NCBI GenBank assembly: GCA_002937525.1
Contig: PTKA01000089.1
Location: 1 to 6,384 of the forward strand
Source: Alphaproteobacteria bacterium MarineAlpha10_Bin3
GTDB taxonomy: Bacteria; Pseudomonadota; Alphaproteobacteria; UBA8366; GCA-2717185
Length of the DNA stretch: 6,384 nt
Direction: 5' to 3'
Under the pieces are notes generated by a model, which saw nothing but the letters and a program-made list of their open reading frames with translations, made no database searches and was not told the origin of the DNA. Below are positions 1 to 5,592 of this stretch, in pieces; position 1 is the first letter of the stretch; each line of letters opens with the position of its first letter. The position numbers and the translations under genes are program-made.

Positions 1-818
1 GCCACCACCGAGAAACCCCGGTTGGTAAAGCGGCTGGTCATGCGGCTGACGGCGGCGCGGGTGGCGCAAAAAACCAGGGCGTTCTTGGCCTCGAAATAGC
101 GCAGCACGTTGATGATCGCGTTCTCCCGGTAATTGGGGGCGACGCTCAAGGCGCGGTATTCGATATCGCCGTGCGGTTCGCGTTCGGACGCGGTGGCGAT
201 GCGCACCGCGTTGCGCTGAAACCGTTTCGCCAGCCTGGCGATGGAATGCGGCACGGTGGCGGAAAACATCAAGGTGCGCCGTTCGGCCGGAGCCGAGCCG
301 AGGATGTATTCCAGATCGTCGCGAAAGCCCATATCGAGCATTTCGTCGGCTTCGTCCAGCACCACCGCCTTGAACCCGCCGGTATCCAGGGAGCCGCGCT
401 CGATGTGATCGCGAAGCCGGCCCGGCGTGCCGACCACGATATGCGCGCCGCGTTGCAAAGCCCGGCGTTCGTCGCGCATATCCATCCCGCCGACGCACGA
501 CGCAACATTCGCCCCGGTCATGGCGTACAGCCAGATCAGCTCGCCCTTGACCTGCATCGCCAACTCGCGCGTCGGGGCGACGACCAGCGCCAGCGGCGCC
601 GCCGCATGGGCAAAGCGTTCGGCCCCGGCCAAAATTGTCGGCGCCATCGCCAGGCCGAAGGCCACCGTCTTGCCCGACCCGGTCTGGGCTGAAACCAGCG
701 CGTCGCTGTCGCCAAGGCCGGGGGCCAGGACCGCCTTTTGCACCGGGGTCAAATCGGTGTAACCGCGCTTGGCCAACGCCTGTCCAAGGGCTGGAACGAC
801 GCCTTCGAATTCTGTCAT
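1..818 (-). CDS. DEAD-box ATP-dependent RNA helicase, N-terminal 272 residues (3' end outside window)
   Basis: An RNA helicase that uses ATP to unwind or remodel RNA duplexes, probably in ribosome assembly or RNA turnover in the cytoplasm. Reading from the ATG at 818 down, the canonical motifs appear in order: Q motif TPVQ (Q27), Walker A AQTGSGKT (44-51), PTREL (82-86), GG (110-111), TPGR (131-134), DEAD (155-158) and SAT (186-188). The start of the second RecA domain follows with LVFCATR (248-254). The frame is open to the window edge, so the rest of domain 2 and any C-terminal RNA-binding region are missing. From memory, the N terminus (MTEFEG) and the stretch after Walker A resemble an alphaproteobacterial DEAD-box group that carries a DbpA-type RNA-binding tail; the tail itself cannot be seen. 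No strong Shine-Dalgarno sequence precedes the ATG. The gene lies 68 bp downstream of the YaiI-family gene on the same strand and may be cotranscribed with it. The helicase call is very secure; the subfamily is tentative. Confidence 0.96.
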   Translation of the reverse strand, partial: MTEFEGVVPALGQALAKRGYTDLTPVQKAVLAPGLGDSDALVSAQTGSGKTVAFGLAMAPTILAGAERFAHAAAPLALVVAPTRELAMQVKGELIWLYAMTGANVASCVGGMDMRDERRALQRGAHIVVGTPGRLRDHIERGSLDTGGFKAVVLDEADEMLDMGFRDDLEYILGSAPAERRTLMFSATVPHSIARLAKRFQRNAVRIATASEREPHGDIEYRALSVAPNYRENAIINVLRYFEAKNALVFCATRAAVSRMTSRFTNRGFSVV

Positions 819-886
819 TTTTCGTACCGGCAAGGGTTCGCGCGCCGGGTTGCGGGCGCCGGTCGCCTTTTACGTCCAGTCGGGGT

Positions 887-1342
887 TCATTGTAAAGCGC
901 GCAGCCGTGCCTGAATGGCGTTTTCGAGGGCTTGTAGAAAGCGCGACCGGTCGGATTTGGCGAATGGTGCTGGGCCGCCGCCGACCTCGCCGCGCTCACG
1001 CAGATCGGCCATCAGATTGCGCGTCGCCAGGGCCGTGCCGATCGAGGCGTCGCTAAAAACCCGGCCGTCCGGCTGGATCGCGCCGGCACCCAATTTCAGG
1101 CAGCGGTCGGCCAGTGGAATATCGTTGGTAATCACGATGTCGCCGGCCTGGATGTTGTCCACGATCCAGTCGTCGGCGGCGTCGGGTCCGGGCCGCACCA
1201 CCACAAGGCGGACCAGCGGGCCGGGCCGGGGGCGGATGCCGCCGTCGCTGACCAGATGGGTCATCAGGCCGTGGCGCTGCGCCACCCGCAGGACCTCGTC
1301 CTTGACCGGACAGGCATCGGCATCGACATAGATTTGCGTCAT
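887..1342 (-). CDS. yaiI: YaiI/YqxD family protein (UPF0178, DUF188)
   Basis: A 151-residue protein of the conserved but biochemically uncharacterised YaiI/YqxD family, related to the PIN/NYN-type nuclease fold. Family hallmarks are visible. The N terminus reads IYVDADACPVKDEV (residues 4-17), with acidic residues placed as in a metal-binding site. A central IVITNDIPLADRCL segment is followed by a G-A-x-x-x-x-P-D-G-R-x-F turn. The C-terminal part carries DRSRFLQALE. The length matches the usual size of about 150 residues, so the gene looks intact. Translation starts at the ATG at 1342-1340 with only a weak GGGAC upstream. It is transcribed away from the dehydrogenase operon and towards the helicase gene 68 bp downstream. 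A role in RNA or DNA processing is only an inference from fold similarity. Confidence 0.93.
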   Translation of the reverse strand: MTQIYVDADACPVKDEVLRVAQRHGLMTHLVSDGGIRPRPGPLVRLVVVRPGPDAADDWIVDNIQAGDIVITNDIPLADRCLKLGAGAIQPDGRVFSDASIGTALATRNLMADLRERGEVGGGPAPFAKSDRSRFLQALENAIQARLRALQ

Positions 1343-1461
1343 GGCGTCCCGCGATTGGTTGGCTTTTCATAAAGACCGGCTACCGCGCCGCGAGGATATA
1401 TGGTCAAATCCGCGCCGCATACGGTTTCCCCTTCCCTGGTTCGAGATATACGATTCCCCCG
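1343..1461. promoter_or_regulatory. Divergent intergenic region, presumed promoters for the yaiI-like gene and the dehydrogenase operon
   Basis: This 119-bp gap separates two divergently transcribed genes, so it should hold at least two promoters. It contains two A/T-rich islands in otherwise GC-rich DNA: GGATATATGG around 1394-1403 and GAGATATACG around 1444-1453. Either could supply -10-like hexamers, but no convincing -35/-10 pair at standard spacing was found on either strand. A 9-bp direct repeat, CCGCGCCGC, occurs at 1383-1391 and 1410-1418, 27 bp apart, flanking the first A/T island. It could be an operator, but GC-rich sequence makes chance repeats likely. No Shine-Dalgarno sequence is visible before the plus-strand ATG at 1462. 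Confidence 0.4.
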
Positions 1462-2559
1462 ATGTTGATCGATCACACACGAATGCGCGCAATCCTGGCG
1501 GCGATGTGCGTTGCCGGCGGCAGCGATGCGGATGAGGCCGATATTGTCGCTGGTCATCTGGTCGAGGCCAATCTGAAAGGCCATGACAGCCACGGTATCG
1601 GCATGATGCCGCGCTATGCGGGGTTTCTGCCGCGCGGTGTGCTGAAGCCCAACATTCATGCGCGGATCGTCGTCGATACGCCGCCGATGCTGCTGGTCGA
1701 TGGCGGCCATGGCTATGGCCAGGTGGTGGCGATGGAGGCGACCGAAATGGCGATTGCGCGGGCCCGCGACCACGGCGCGTCGATCCTCTCGTTGCGCAAC
1801 GCCAATCATATCGGCCGGGTCGGGACCTATGGCGAACGCTGTGCCTCCGCCGGCATGATCTCGATTCATTTCGTCAACGCGCACGGCCATGCGCCAAGAG
1901 TAGCGCCCTATCTGGGGTCGCAAAGCCGGCTTTCGACCAATCCGTTCTGCTGCGCGATCCCGACCGGCAACCCGGACGAGCCGATCGTCCTCGACATGGC
2001 GACGGCGACCATCGCCATGGGCAAGGTGCGGGTGGCCAAAAATAAGGGCGAGCCGGTGGCCGAGGGCGTCCTGATGGATCACACCGGCGCGCCGACCACC
2101 GACCCGAACGTCATGTTCAATACCCCGATGGGGGCGCTGCGCGCATTCGGCCTGCACAAGGGCTACGGGCTGTCGTTGATCTGCGACCTGCTGGCCGGGG
2201 CGCTCAGTGGCGGCGGCTCGGTCCTGCCGGAAAACCAGGTCGATAACACCATCGTCAACAATATGCTGGCGATTGTCATCGACCCGGCGCGGTTTCGCGA
2301 CACCGGCGAACTCAGCGCCGAAATCGACGCCATGGCCGCCTATTGCAAAAGTGCGACGCCGGCCAACCCCGATGAACCGGTGCTGGTGCCGGGCGAACCG
2401 GAACGCGCCATGCGGGCCAAACGCATTGCGCAAGGCGTGCCGCTGGACGATGCGACGTGGGAAGAATTGATCGCCGCCGCGCAAACGCTCGGCATCGACC
2501 GGGCGCGGATGAACGCGATGGCGCACGCAAATCACGGTGAAACGGAACAAAATTCATGA
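1462..2559 (+). CDS. Ldh2-family (YbiC-like) NAD(P)-dependent malate/L-lactate-type dehydrogenase, copy 1
   Basis: A 365-residue cytoplasmic oxidoreductase of the Ldh_2 (malate/L-lactate dehydrogenase) family. These enzymes interconvert 2-hydroxyacids or related substrates and 2-oxoacids with NAD(P)(H). Visible signatures are GHDSHGIGM (residues 40-48), with the family's catalytic His at H44; NANHIGRVG (113-121), with the second conserved His H116; the VAPY...STNP segment (147-161); DMATATIAMGKV (178-189); PTTDPNVM (211-218); and HKGYGLSL (232-239). The HxGRxG pattern and PTTxPxVM most resemble the E. coli YbiC/HcxB branch rather than AllD or YiaK. Length is normal for the family. The ATG at 1462 gives the expected N terminus, though it has no Shine-Dalgarno sequence; a second in-frame ATG lies at 1483. 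The gene overlaps the next one, its paralogue, by 4 bp. The substrate is unknown. Confidence 0.93.
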   Translation: MLIDHTRMRAILAAMCVAGGSDADEADIVAGHLVEANLKGHDSHGIGMMPRYAGFLPRGVLKPNIHARIVVDTPPMLLVDGGHGYGQVVAMEATEMAIARARDHGASILSLRNANHIGRVGTYGERCASAGMISIHFVNAHGHAPRVAPYLGSQSRLSTNPFCCAIPTGNPDEPIVLDMATATIAMGKVRVAKNKGEPVAEGVLMDHTGAPTTDPNVMFNTPMGALRAFGLHKGYGLSLICDLLAGALSGGGSVLPENQVDNTIVNNMLAIVIDPARFRDTGELSAEIDAMAAYCKSATPANPDEPVLVPGEPERAMRAKRIAQGVPLDDATWEELIAAAQTLGIDRARMNAMAHANHGETEQNS

Positions 2560-3632
2560 CCAAAACCATCGACCCCGAAACCCTGCGCGGCATCGTCGCC
2601 AATATCTGCCGCGCCGCCGGCAGCCAGAACGAAGAAGCCAGACTGGTCGCCGACAATCTGGTGATGGCCAATCTGATGGGGCATGACAGCCACGGCATCG
2701 GCATGTTGCCGCGTTATATGCTGTCGGTCCGCAACGGCGGGCTGAAGGTCAATGCCCATGCCACGATTGCGGTCGATAGCGGCGCCTTGATCGTCGTCGA
2801 CGGGCATGCCGGCTTCGGCCAGGTGATCGGCGGCGAAGCGATGGATTTTGGCATGGAGCGGGTCCGCGAACACGGCGTCGCCATCGTCGCCACGCGGCGC
2901 TCGTTTCATTTGTGCCGGATCGGTGCCTGGGCCGAACGCTGCGCCGAACAGGGTTTTATTTCGATGCATCACGTCAATGTGGTCGGCCACAGGCCGCTGG
3001 TCGCGCCCTTTGGCGCCAGCCAGGCGCGCTACGCCACCAATCCCTATACGATTGGCCTGCCGGCGACGGCGCAATTTCCGATGACCATCCTCGACATGGC
3101 GACCAGCGTGGTGGCGCTCGGCAAGGTGCGGGTCGCCCGCAACAAGGGCGAACGGATGGCGCCGGGTATTCTGCTCGATGCCGACGGCAATCCGACCACC
3201 GACCCCAACGTCATGTATTGCGACAATCCCGGCGCCGCACTGCCGTTCGGCGGCCACAAGGGCGGCGGGCTGGCATTGATGAACGAATTACTGGCCGGGG
3301 TGCTGTCGGGCGGCAATACGATGCGGCCCGAAACCATGCGCAAGGACGATGCGATCCATAACAACATGTTGAGCATCATCATCGACCCGGAAAAACTGAT
3401 CGACAACGATTTTTACAAGAATGAAATCGACGCGACCCTGGAATATATCAAATCTGCGCGCCCGATCGACCCGGCCAAGCCGGTGCTGGTGCCGGGCGAC
3501 CCGGAACGGCTGATGCGGGCCGAACGCGAAGCCAACGGCGTGCCGATCGACGATACCACCTGGGAGGAAATCCTCGCCGCCGGCGATGATATGGGCTTTG
3601 GCCGCAACAAGATCCTGCATATGAGCGCGTAG
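2556..3632 (+). CDS. Ldh2-family (YbiC-like) NAD(P)-dependent dehydrogenase, copy 2
   Basis: A 358-residue paralogue of the preceding gene, by eye about half identical and collinear along the whole length. It keeps GHDSHGIGM (43-50 region, catalytic His H47), the second His H118, the VAPF...ATNP segment (149-163), DMATSVVALGKV (180-191), PTTDPNVM (213-220) and LLAGVLSGG. It differs around the active site. NANHIG of copy 1 is RSFHLC here (115-120), and HKGYGL has become HKGGGL (234-239). The start is the A of ATGA at 2556, overlapping the stop of copy 1, so translation is probably coupled. The pair may bind different substrates or assemble into a mixed dimer; family members are usually homodimers. 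It is followed after 21 bp by the GST-family gene. Family assignment is secure and the substrate unknown. Confidence 0.93.
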   Translation: MTKTIDPETLRGIVANICRAAGSQNEEARLVADNLVMANLMGHDSHGIGMLPRYMLSVRNGGLKVNAHATIAVDSGALIVVDGHAGFGQVIGGEAMDFGMERVREHGVAIVATRRSFHLCRIGAWAERCAEQGFISMHHVNVVGHRPLVAPFGASQARYATNPYTIGLPATAQFPMTILDMATSVVALGKVRVARNKGERMAPGILLDADGNPTTDPNVMYCDNPGAALPFGGHKGGGLALMNELLAGVLSGGNTMRPETMRKDDAIHNNMLSIIIDPEKLIDNDFYKNEIDATLEYIKSARPIDPAKPVLVPGDPERLMRAEREANGVPIDDTTWEEILAAGDDMGFGRNKILHMSA

Positions 3633-3653
3633 GGGAACCAAGGAGACAGCGAC

Positions 3654-4274
3654 ATGTTGAAAATTATCGGCCGGGTGACCTCGGGCAATGTCATGAAACC
3701 ATTATGGCTGGCCGAAGAAATCGGCCTGGAATACGAACAGATCGACCTTGGCGGGTCGTTCGGCGGCAATGACGACCCGCTTTACCGCGCCAAGAACCCG
3801 ATGGGGCTGGTGCCGACAATCGACGATGACGGCTTCATTTTGTGGGAATCGAACACCATTACCCGCTATCTGGCGGCCAAGCACGCGCCAGGCACGCTAT
3901 GCCCGGCCGACCCGCAAACCCGTGCCATGGCGGAAACCTGGATGGACTGGAAGCTGACCGCGATCAACCCGGTCATGTTTCCGATCTTCTGGGGCCTGGT
4001 GCGCACCAAACCCGAAGACCGCGACCAGGGGGCTATCGACGCCGCCATCGAGCGCGGCATCACGCTGTGGGGCATCCTGGACAAGCATCTGGCAAACCGC
4101 GATTACATCGCCGGCGACGCGCTCACCATCGGCGATATCCCGCTTGGGCCGCAGGCGTTCCGCTGGTTCGAGCTGGTCAAGGACCGCCCGGCCATGCCCA
4201 ATCTGGAAGCCTGGTACGCCCGCCTGCGCGCCCGCCCGGCCTATAAAAAGATCTGCATGAACCCGTTGGTGTAG
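3654..4274 (+). CDS. Glutathione S-transferase family protein
   Basis: A 206-residue soluble GST-fold protein. The N-terminal thioredoxin-like domain (about residues 1-80) has S10-G-N12 at the position of the catalytic Ser. It also has NPMGLVPTI (48-56), with the cis-proline P54 that contacts glutathione, and the E65-S66 pair that binds the gamma-glutamyl group. The helical C-terminal domain (about 90-200) ends with an LTIGDIPLG segment (157-165) carrying the N-capping box Asp (D161), and a tail like RPAYKK. Length is standard. The start is well supported by AAGGAG at 3640-3645, eight bases before the ATG. It sits between the dehydrogenase pair and the hydratase genes on the same strand. It may detoxify or isomerise an electrophilic intermediate of the pathway, but that is inference; GST genes often sit in catabolic operons without a proven role. 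The class (theta/beta-like) is not determined. Confidence 0.93.
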   Translation: MLKIIGRVTSGNVMKPLWLAEEIGLEYEQIDLGGSFGGNDDPLYRAKNPMGLVPTIDDDGFILWESNTITRYLAAKHAPGTLCPADPQTRAMAETWMDWKLTAINPVMFPIFWGLVRTKPEDRDQGAIDAAIERGITLWGILDKHLANRDYIAGDALTIGDIPLGPQAFRWFELVKDRPAMPNLEAWYARLRARPAYKKICMNPLV

Positions 4275-4316
4275 ACGCGATCTTGCGCTTGGCCCCGCGC
4301 CAACCGATACTGCCCC

Positions 4317-4324
4317 AAGGAGGA
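4317..4324 (+). promoter_or_regulatory. Strong Shine-Dalgarno sequence before the split hydratase genes
   Basis: AAGGAGGA, almost the full anti-16S complement, lies 7 bases before the ATG at 4332. It is the strongest ribosome binding site in the window. It fixes the start of the first hydratase subunit and suggests that the three following, overlapping genes are translated at a high rate from this entry point. Confidence 0.8.
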
Positions 4325-4331
4325 ACGCGCC

Positions 4332-4661
4332 ATGACGGATCGACGGCGGCATCACGATATGGGCGGCTTGCCCGATAGCGAGCCGGTTCCCACGCGCGAA
4401 CACCTCTTCGAGCCGTGGGAAAAACGGGTCGATGCGATCAAGGCGTTGTTGTCGGACGACAAGCGCAATTTGCTGACCACCGACGAGATGCGGCGCGGTA
4501 TCGAGGATCTGGGGGCCGACGCCTATGAGCGGTATAATTATTATGAACGCTGGATATCCTCGATCACCAACACCTTGTTGCAGAAGAAGGTGTTCACCGT
4601 CGATGAGCTGGGCCGCAAGATGGCCGAAATCGAAGCGCGCCAGGAAGACAAGCCGTTATGA
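4332..4661 (+). CDS. Nitrile hydratase beta-subunit N-terminal-half protein (thiocyanate hydrolase beta/ScnB-like)
   Basis: A 109-residue protein equivalent to only the N-terminal helical half of a nitrile hydratase beta subunit. Visible features are HDMGG (8-12), which corresponds to the HDLGG-type opening of beta subunits; EPWEKR (27-32); DEMRRGIE (51-58); and YNYYERWI (68-75), followed by LLQKKVFTVDEL. R54 aligns with the beta Arg (Arg56 in Rhodococcus enzymes) that hydrogen-bonds the oxidised cysteine ligands of the active site. The SH3-like half is absent here and is encoded by the next gene, which overlaps by 4 bp. Thiocyanate hydrolase and the toyocamycin nitrile hydratase also have a divided beta subunit. 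A competing reading, the nitrile hydratase activator protein that shares this fold, is less likely because the HDMGG and DExR motifs are present and the complementary half follows. Confidence 0.85.
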   Translation: MTDRRRHHDMGGLPDSEPVPTREHLFEPWEKRVDAIKALLSDDKRNLLTTDEMRRGIEDLGADAYERYNYYERWISSITNTLLQKKVFTVDELGRKMAEIEARQEDKPL

Positions 4662-4948
4662 GCAACCGCTTTGCCATCGGCGATAGCGTACGGGTGCGGA
4701 CCGCCTTTCCGGCCGGGCACTGCCGCACGCCGTTTTACTGCCGTGGCAAAACCGGCACCGTCACCCGGTATTGCGGCGATTTCCGCAACCCCGAAGAACT
4801 GGCCTACGGCGTCTATGACGGGGCGCGTTCGGCGGTGTACCGGGTCCGCTTCGCGCAGACCGATTTATGGCCCGATTACGACGGCCCGGCGCACGATAAA
4901 TGCGACATCGAAATCTACGAGCACTGGCTGGTGGGAGAAGACGCATGA
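4658..4948 (+). CDS. Nitrile hydratase beta-subunit C-terminal-half protein, SH3-like (thiocyanate hydrolase alpha/ScnA-like)
   Basis: A 96-residue protein corresponding to the C-terminal SH3-like barrel of nitrile hydratase beta subunits. It opens with the barrel strand FAIGDSVRVR (5-14), continues with GHCRTPFYCRGKTGTV (20-35) and ends with FAQTDLWPDY (65-74) and IEIYEHWL (84-91). R23 in GHCR aligns with the second beta Arg that contacts the modified cysteines (Arg141 in Rhodococcus). The DLWPDY segment resembles, from memory, DLWPEY of the thiocyanate hydrolase alpha subunit more than the ELWG of ordinary nitrile hydratases. Four cysteines (22, 28, 39, 82) are unusually many for this domain. 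The start overlaps the previous stop as ATGA, with AGGA at 4642-4645 upstream, and the end overlaps the alpha-type gene the same way. It should dock with the N-half and the alpha-type subunit in one complex. Confidence 0.85.
   Translation: MSNRFAIGDSVRVRTAFPAGHCRTPFYCRGKTGTVTRYCGDFRNPEELAYGVYDGARSAVYRVRFAQTDLWPDYDGPAHDKCDIEIYEHWLVGEDA
4933..4937 (+). promoter_or_regulatory. Shine-Dalgarno sequence that decides the alpha-subunit start
   Basis: GGGAG lies 7 bases before the ATG at 4945. An in-frame ATG also exists at 4900, but it would add 15 basic residues unlike any family N terminus and lies deep inside the preceding gene. The motif and the 4-bp ATGA overlap favour 4945. Confidence 0.65.
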
Positions 4949-5592
4949 ACCAACGCCACGAACACGCCATGTATGACGTCGACCCACTACACCATCACCC
5001 GCCGCAAGCCGACCTGGAAGACACCAGGCTGACCCATCATCAGGTCATGCAGATGGCGGTGGCCGAATTGCTGATCGAAAAAAACATCGTATCCGCCGAT
5101 GAACTGCGCGCCCAGATCGACTTCATGGACACCATTACGCCAGCGCGCGGCGCAGCCCTTGTCGCGCGCGCCTGGACCGATGCCGGTTTCAAGGACCGGC
5201 TGGTCGCGGATTCGAAAGCGGCGGCGGCGGAAATCGGCCTCGATATCGGGCCAATTCCGATCCTGGTGATGGAAAACACCGCCAAGATCCACAATCTGAT
5301 CGTCTGCACGCTGTGTTCGTGCTATCCGCGATTCCTGCTCGGTATTCCGCCGGACTGGTACAAGTCGCGCAGCTACCGCCGCCGGGCGATCAACGAACCG
5401 CGCAAGGTGCTGGCCGAATTCGGCACTGAAATTGGCCACGAGGTCGAATTGCGCGTCCATGACAGCACCGCCGACATGCGCTACATGGTGCTGCCGATGC
5501 GCCCCCAAGGTACTGGTGCGATGGACGAAGCGGCACTGGCCGAGCTGGTCACGCGCGACTGCATGGTCGGGGTGGCGCTGCCACGCCCATGA
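4945..5592 (+). CDS. nthA: Cobalt-type nitrile hydratase alpha subunit / thiocyanate hydrolase gamma-like catalytic subunit
   Basis: A 215-residue metal-binding catalytic subunit. Nitrile hydratases turn nitriles into amides; the related thiocyanate hydrolase turns thiocyanate into carbonyl sulfide and ammonia. The metal claw CTLCSC is at residues 121-126: C121, C124, S125 and C126 supply the ligands, and the Thr after the first Cys marks the cobalt type. Downstream are PPDWYKS (135-141), YRRRAI, PRKVLAEFG (152-160), RVHDSTADMRYMVLP (170-184) and VTRDCMVGVA (202-211). Two residues lean, from memory of the Thiobacillus enzyme, towards thiocyanate hydrolase: R129 in CYPR, where nitrile hydratases usually have Trp, and C206 in TRDC, where they usually have TRDS. 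Seven His lie within the first 32 residues. The length is normal. Translation is coupled to the upstream SH3-half gene and, by another ATGA, to the lipoprotein gene. The subunit identity is secure, the substrate is not. Confidence 0.94.
   Translation: MNQRHEHAMYDVDPLHHHPPQADLEDTRLTHHQVMQMAVAELLIEKNIVSADELRAQIDFMDTITPARGAALVARAWTDAGFKDRLVADSKAAAAEIGLDIGPIPILVMENTAKIHNLIVCTLCSCYPRFLLGIPPDWYKSRSYRRRAINEPRKVLAEFGTEIGHEVELRVHDSTADMRYMVLPMRPQGTGAMDEAALAELVTRDCMVGVALPRP

Noticed and set aside
171..692. A 173-codon plus-strand frame across the helicase region
   Set aside because: The minus strand here encodes every DEAD-box motif in order; the plus frame is a shadow.
1339..2550. A 403-codon open frame on the minus strand opposite the first dehydrogenase gene
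   Set aside because: It is rich in Arg, His and Asp without any family motif and mirrors a well-supported gene; it follows from high GC in third codon positions.
2532..3257. A 241-codon minus-strand frame opposite the second dehydrogenase gene
   Set aside because: It has the same shadow composition as the frame opposite the paralogue, as expected from two similar genes rather than a real antisense gene.
4289..4303. A hairpin (TTGGC, 5-base loop, GCCAA) between the GST and hydratase genes as a terminator
   Set aside because: The stem is only 5 bp and no T-run follows, so it does not support an intrinsic terminator; it only weakly hints at a processing or pausing site.
4332..4661. Reading the N-half protein as a nitrile hydratase activator (NhlE/p14K type)
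   Set aside because: It has the beta-subunit HDMGG opening and the conserved R54 context, and the missing C-terminal half is encoded immediately after it.
4900..4944. An upstream ATG that would extend the alpha-type subunit by 15 residues
   Set aside because: The added residues are strongly basic and lie inside the SH3-half gene; the ATG at 4945 has a Shine-Dalgarno sequence and the ATGA overlap seen at other junctions.
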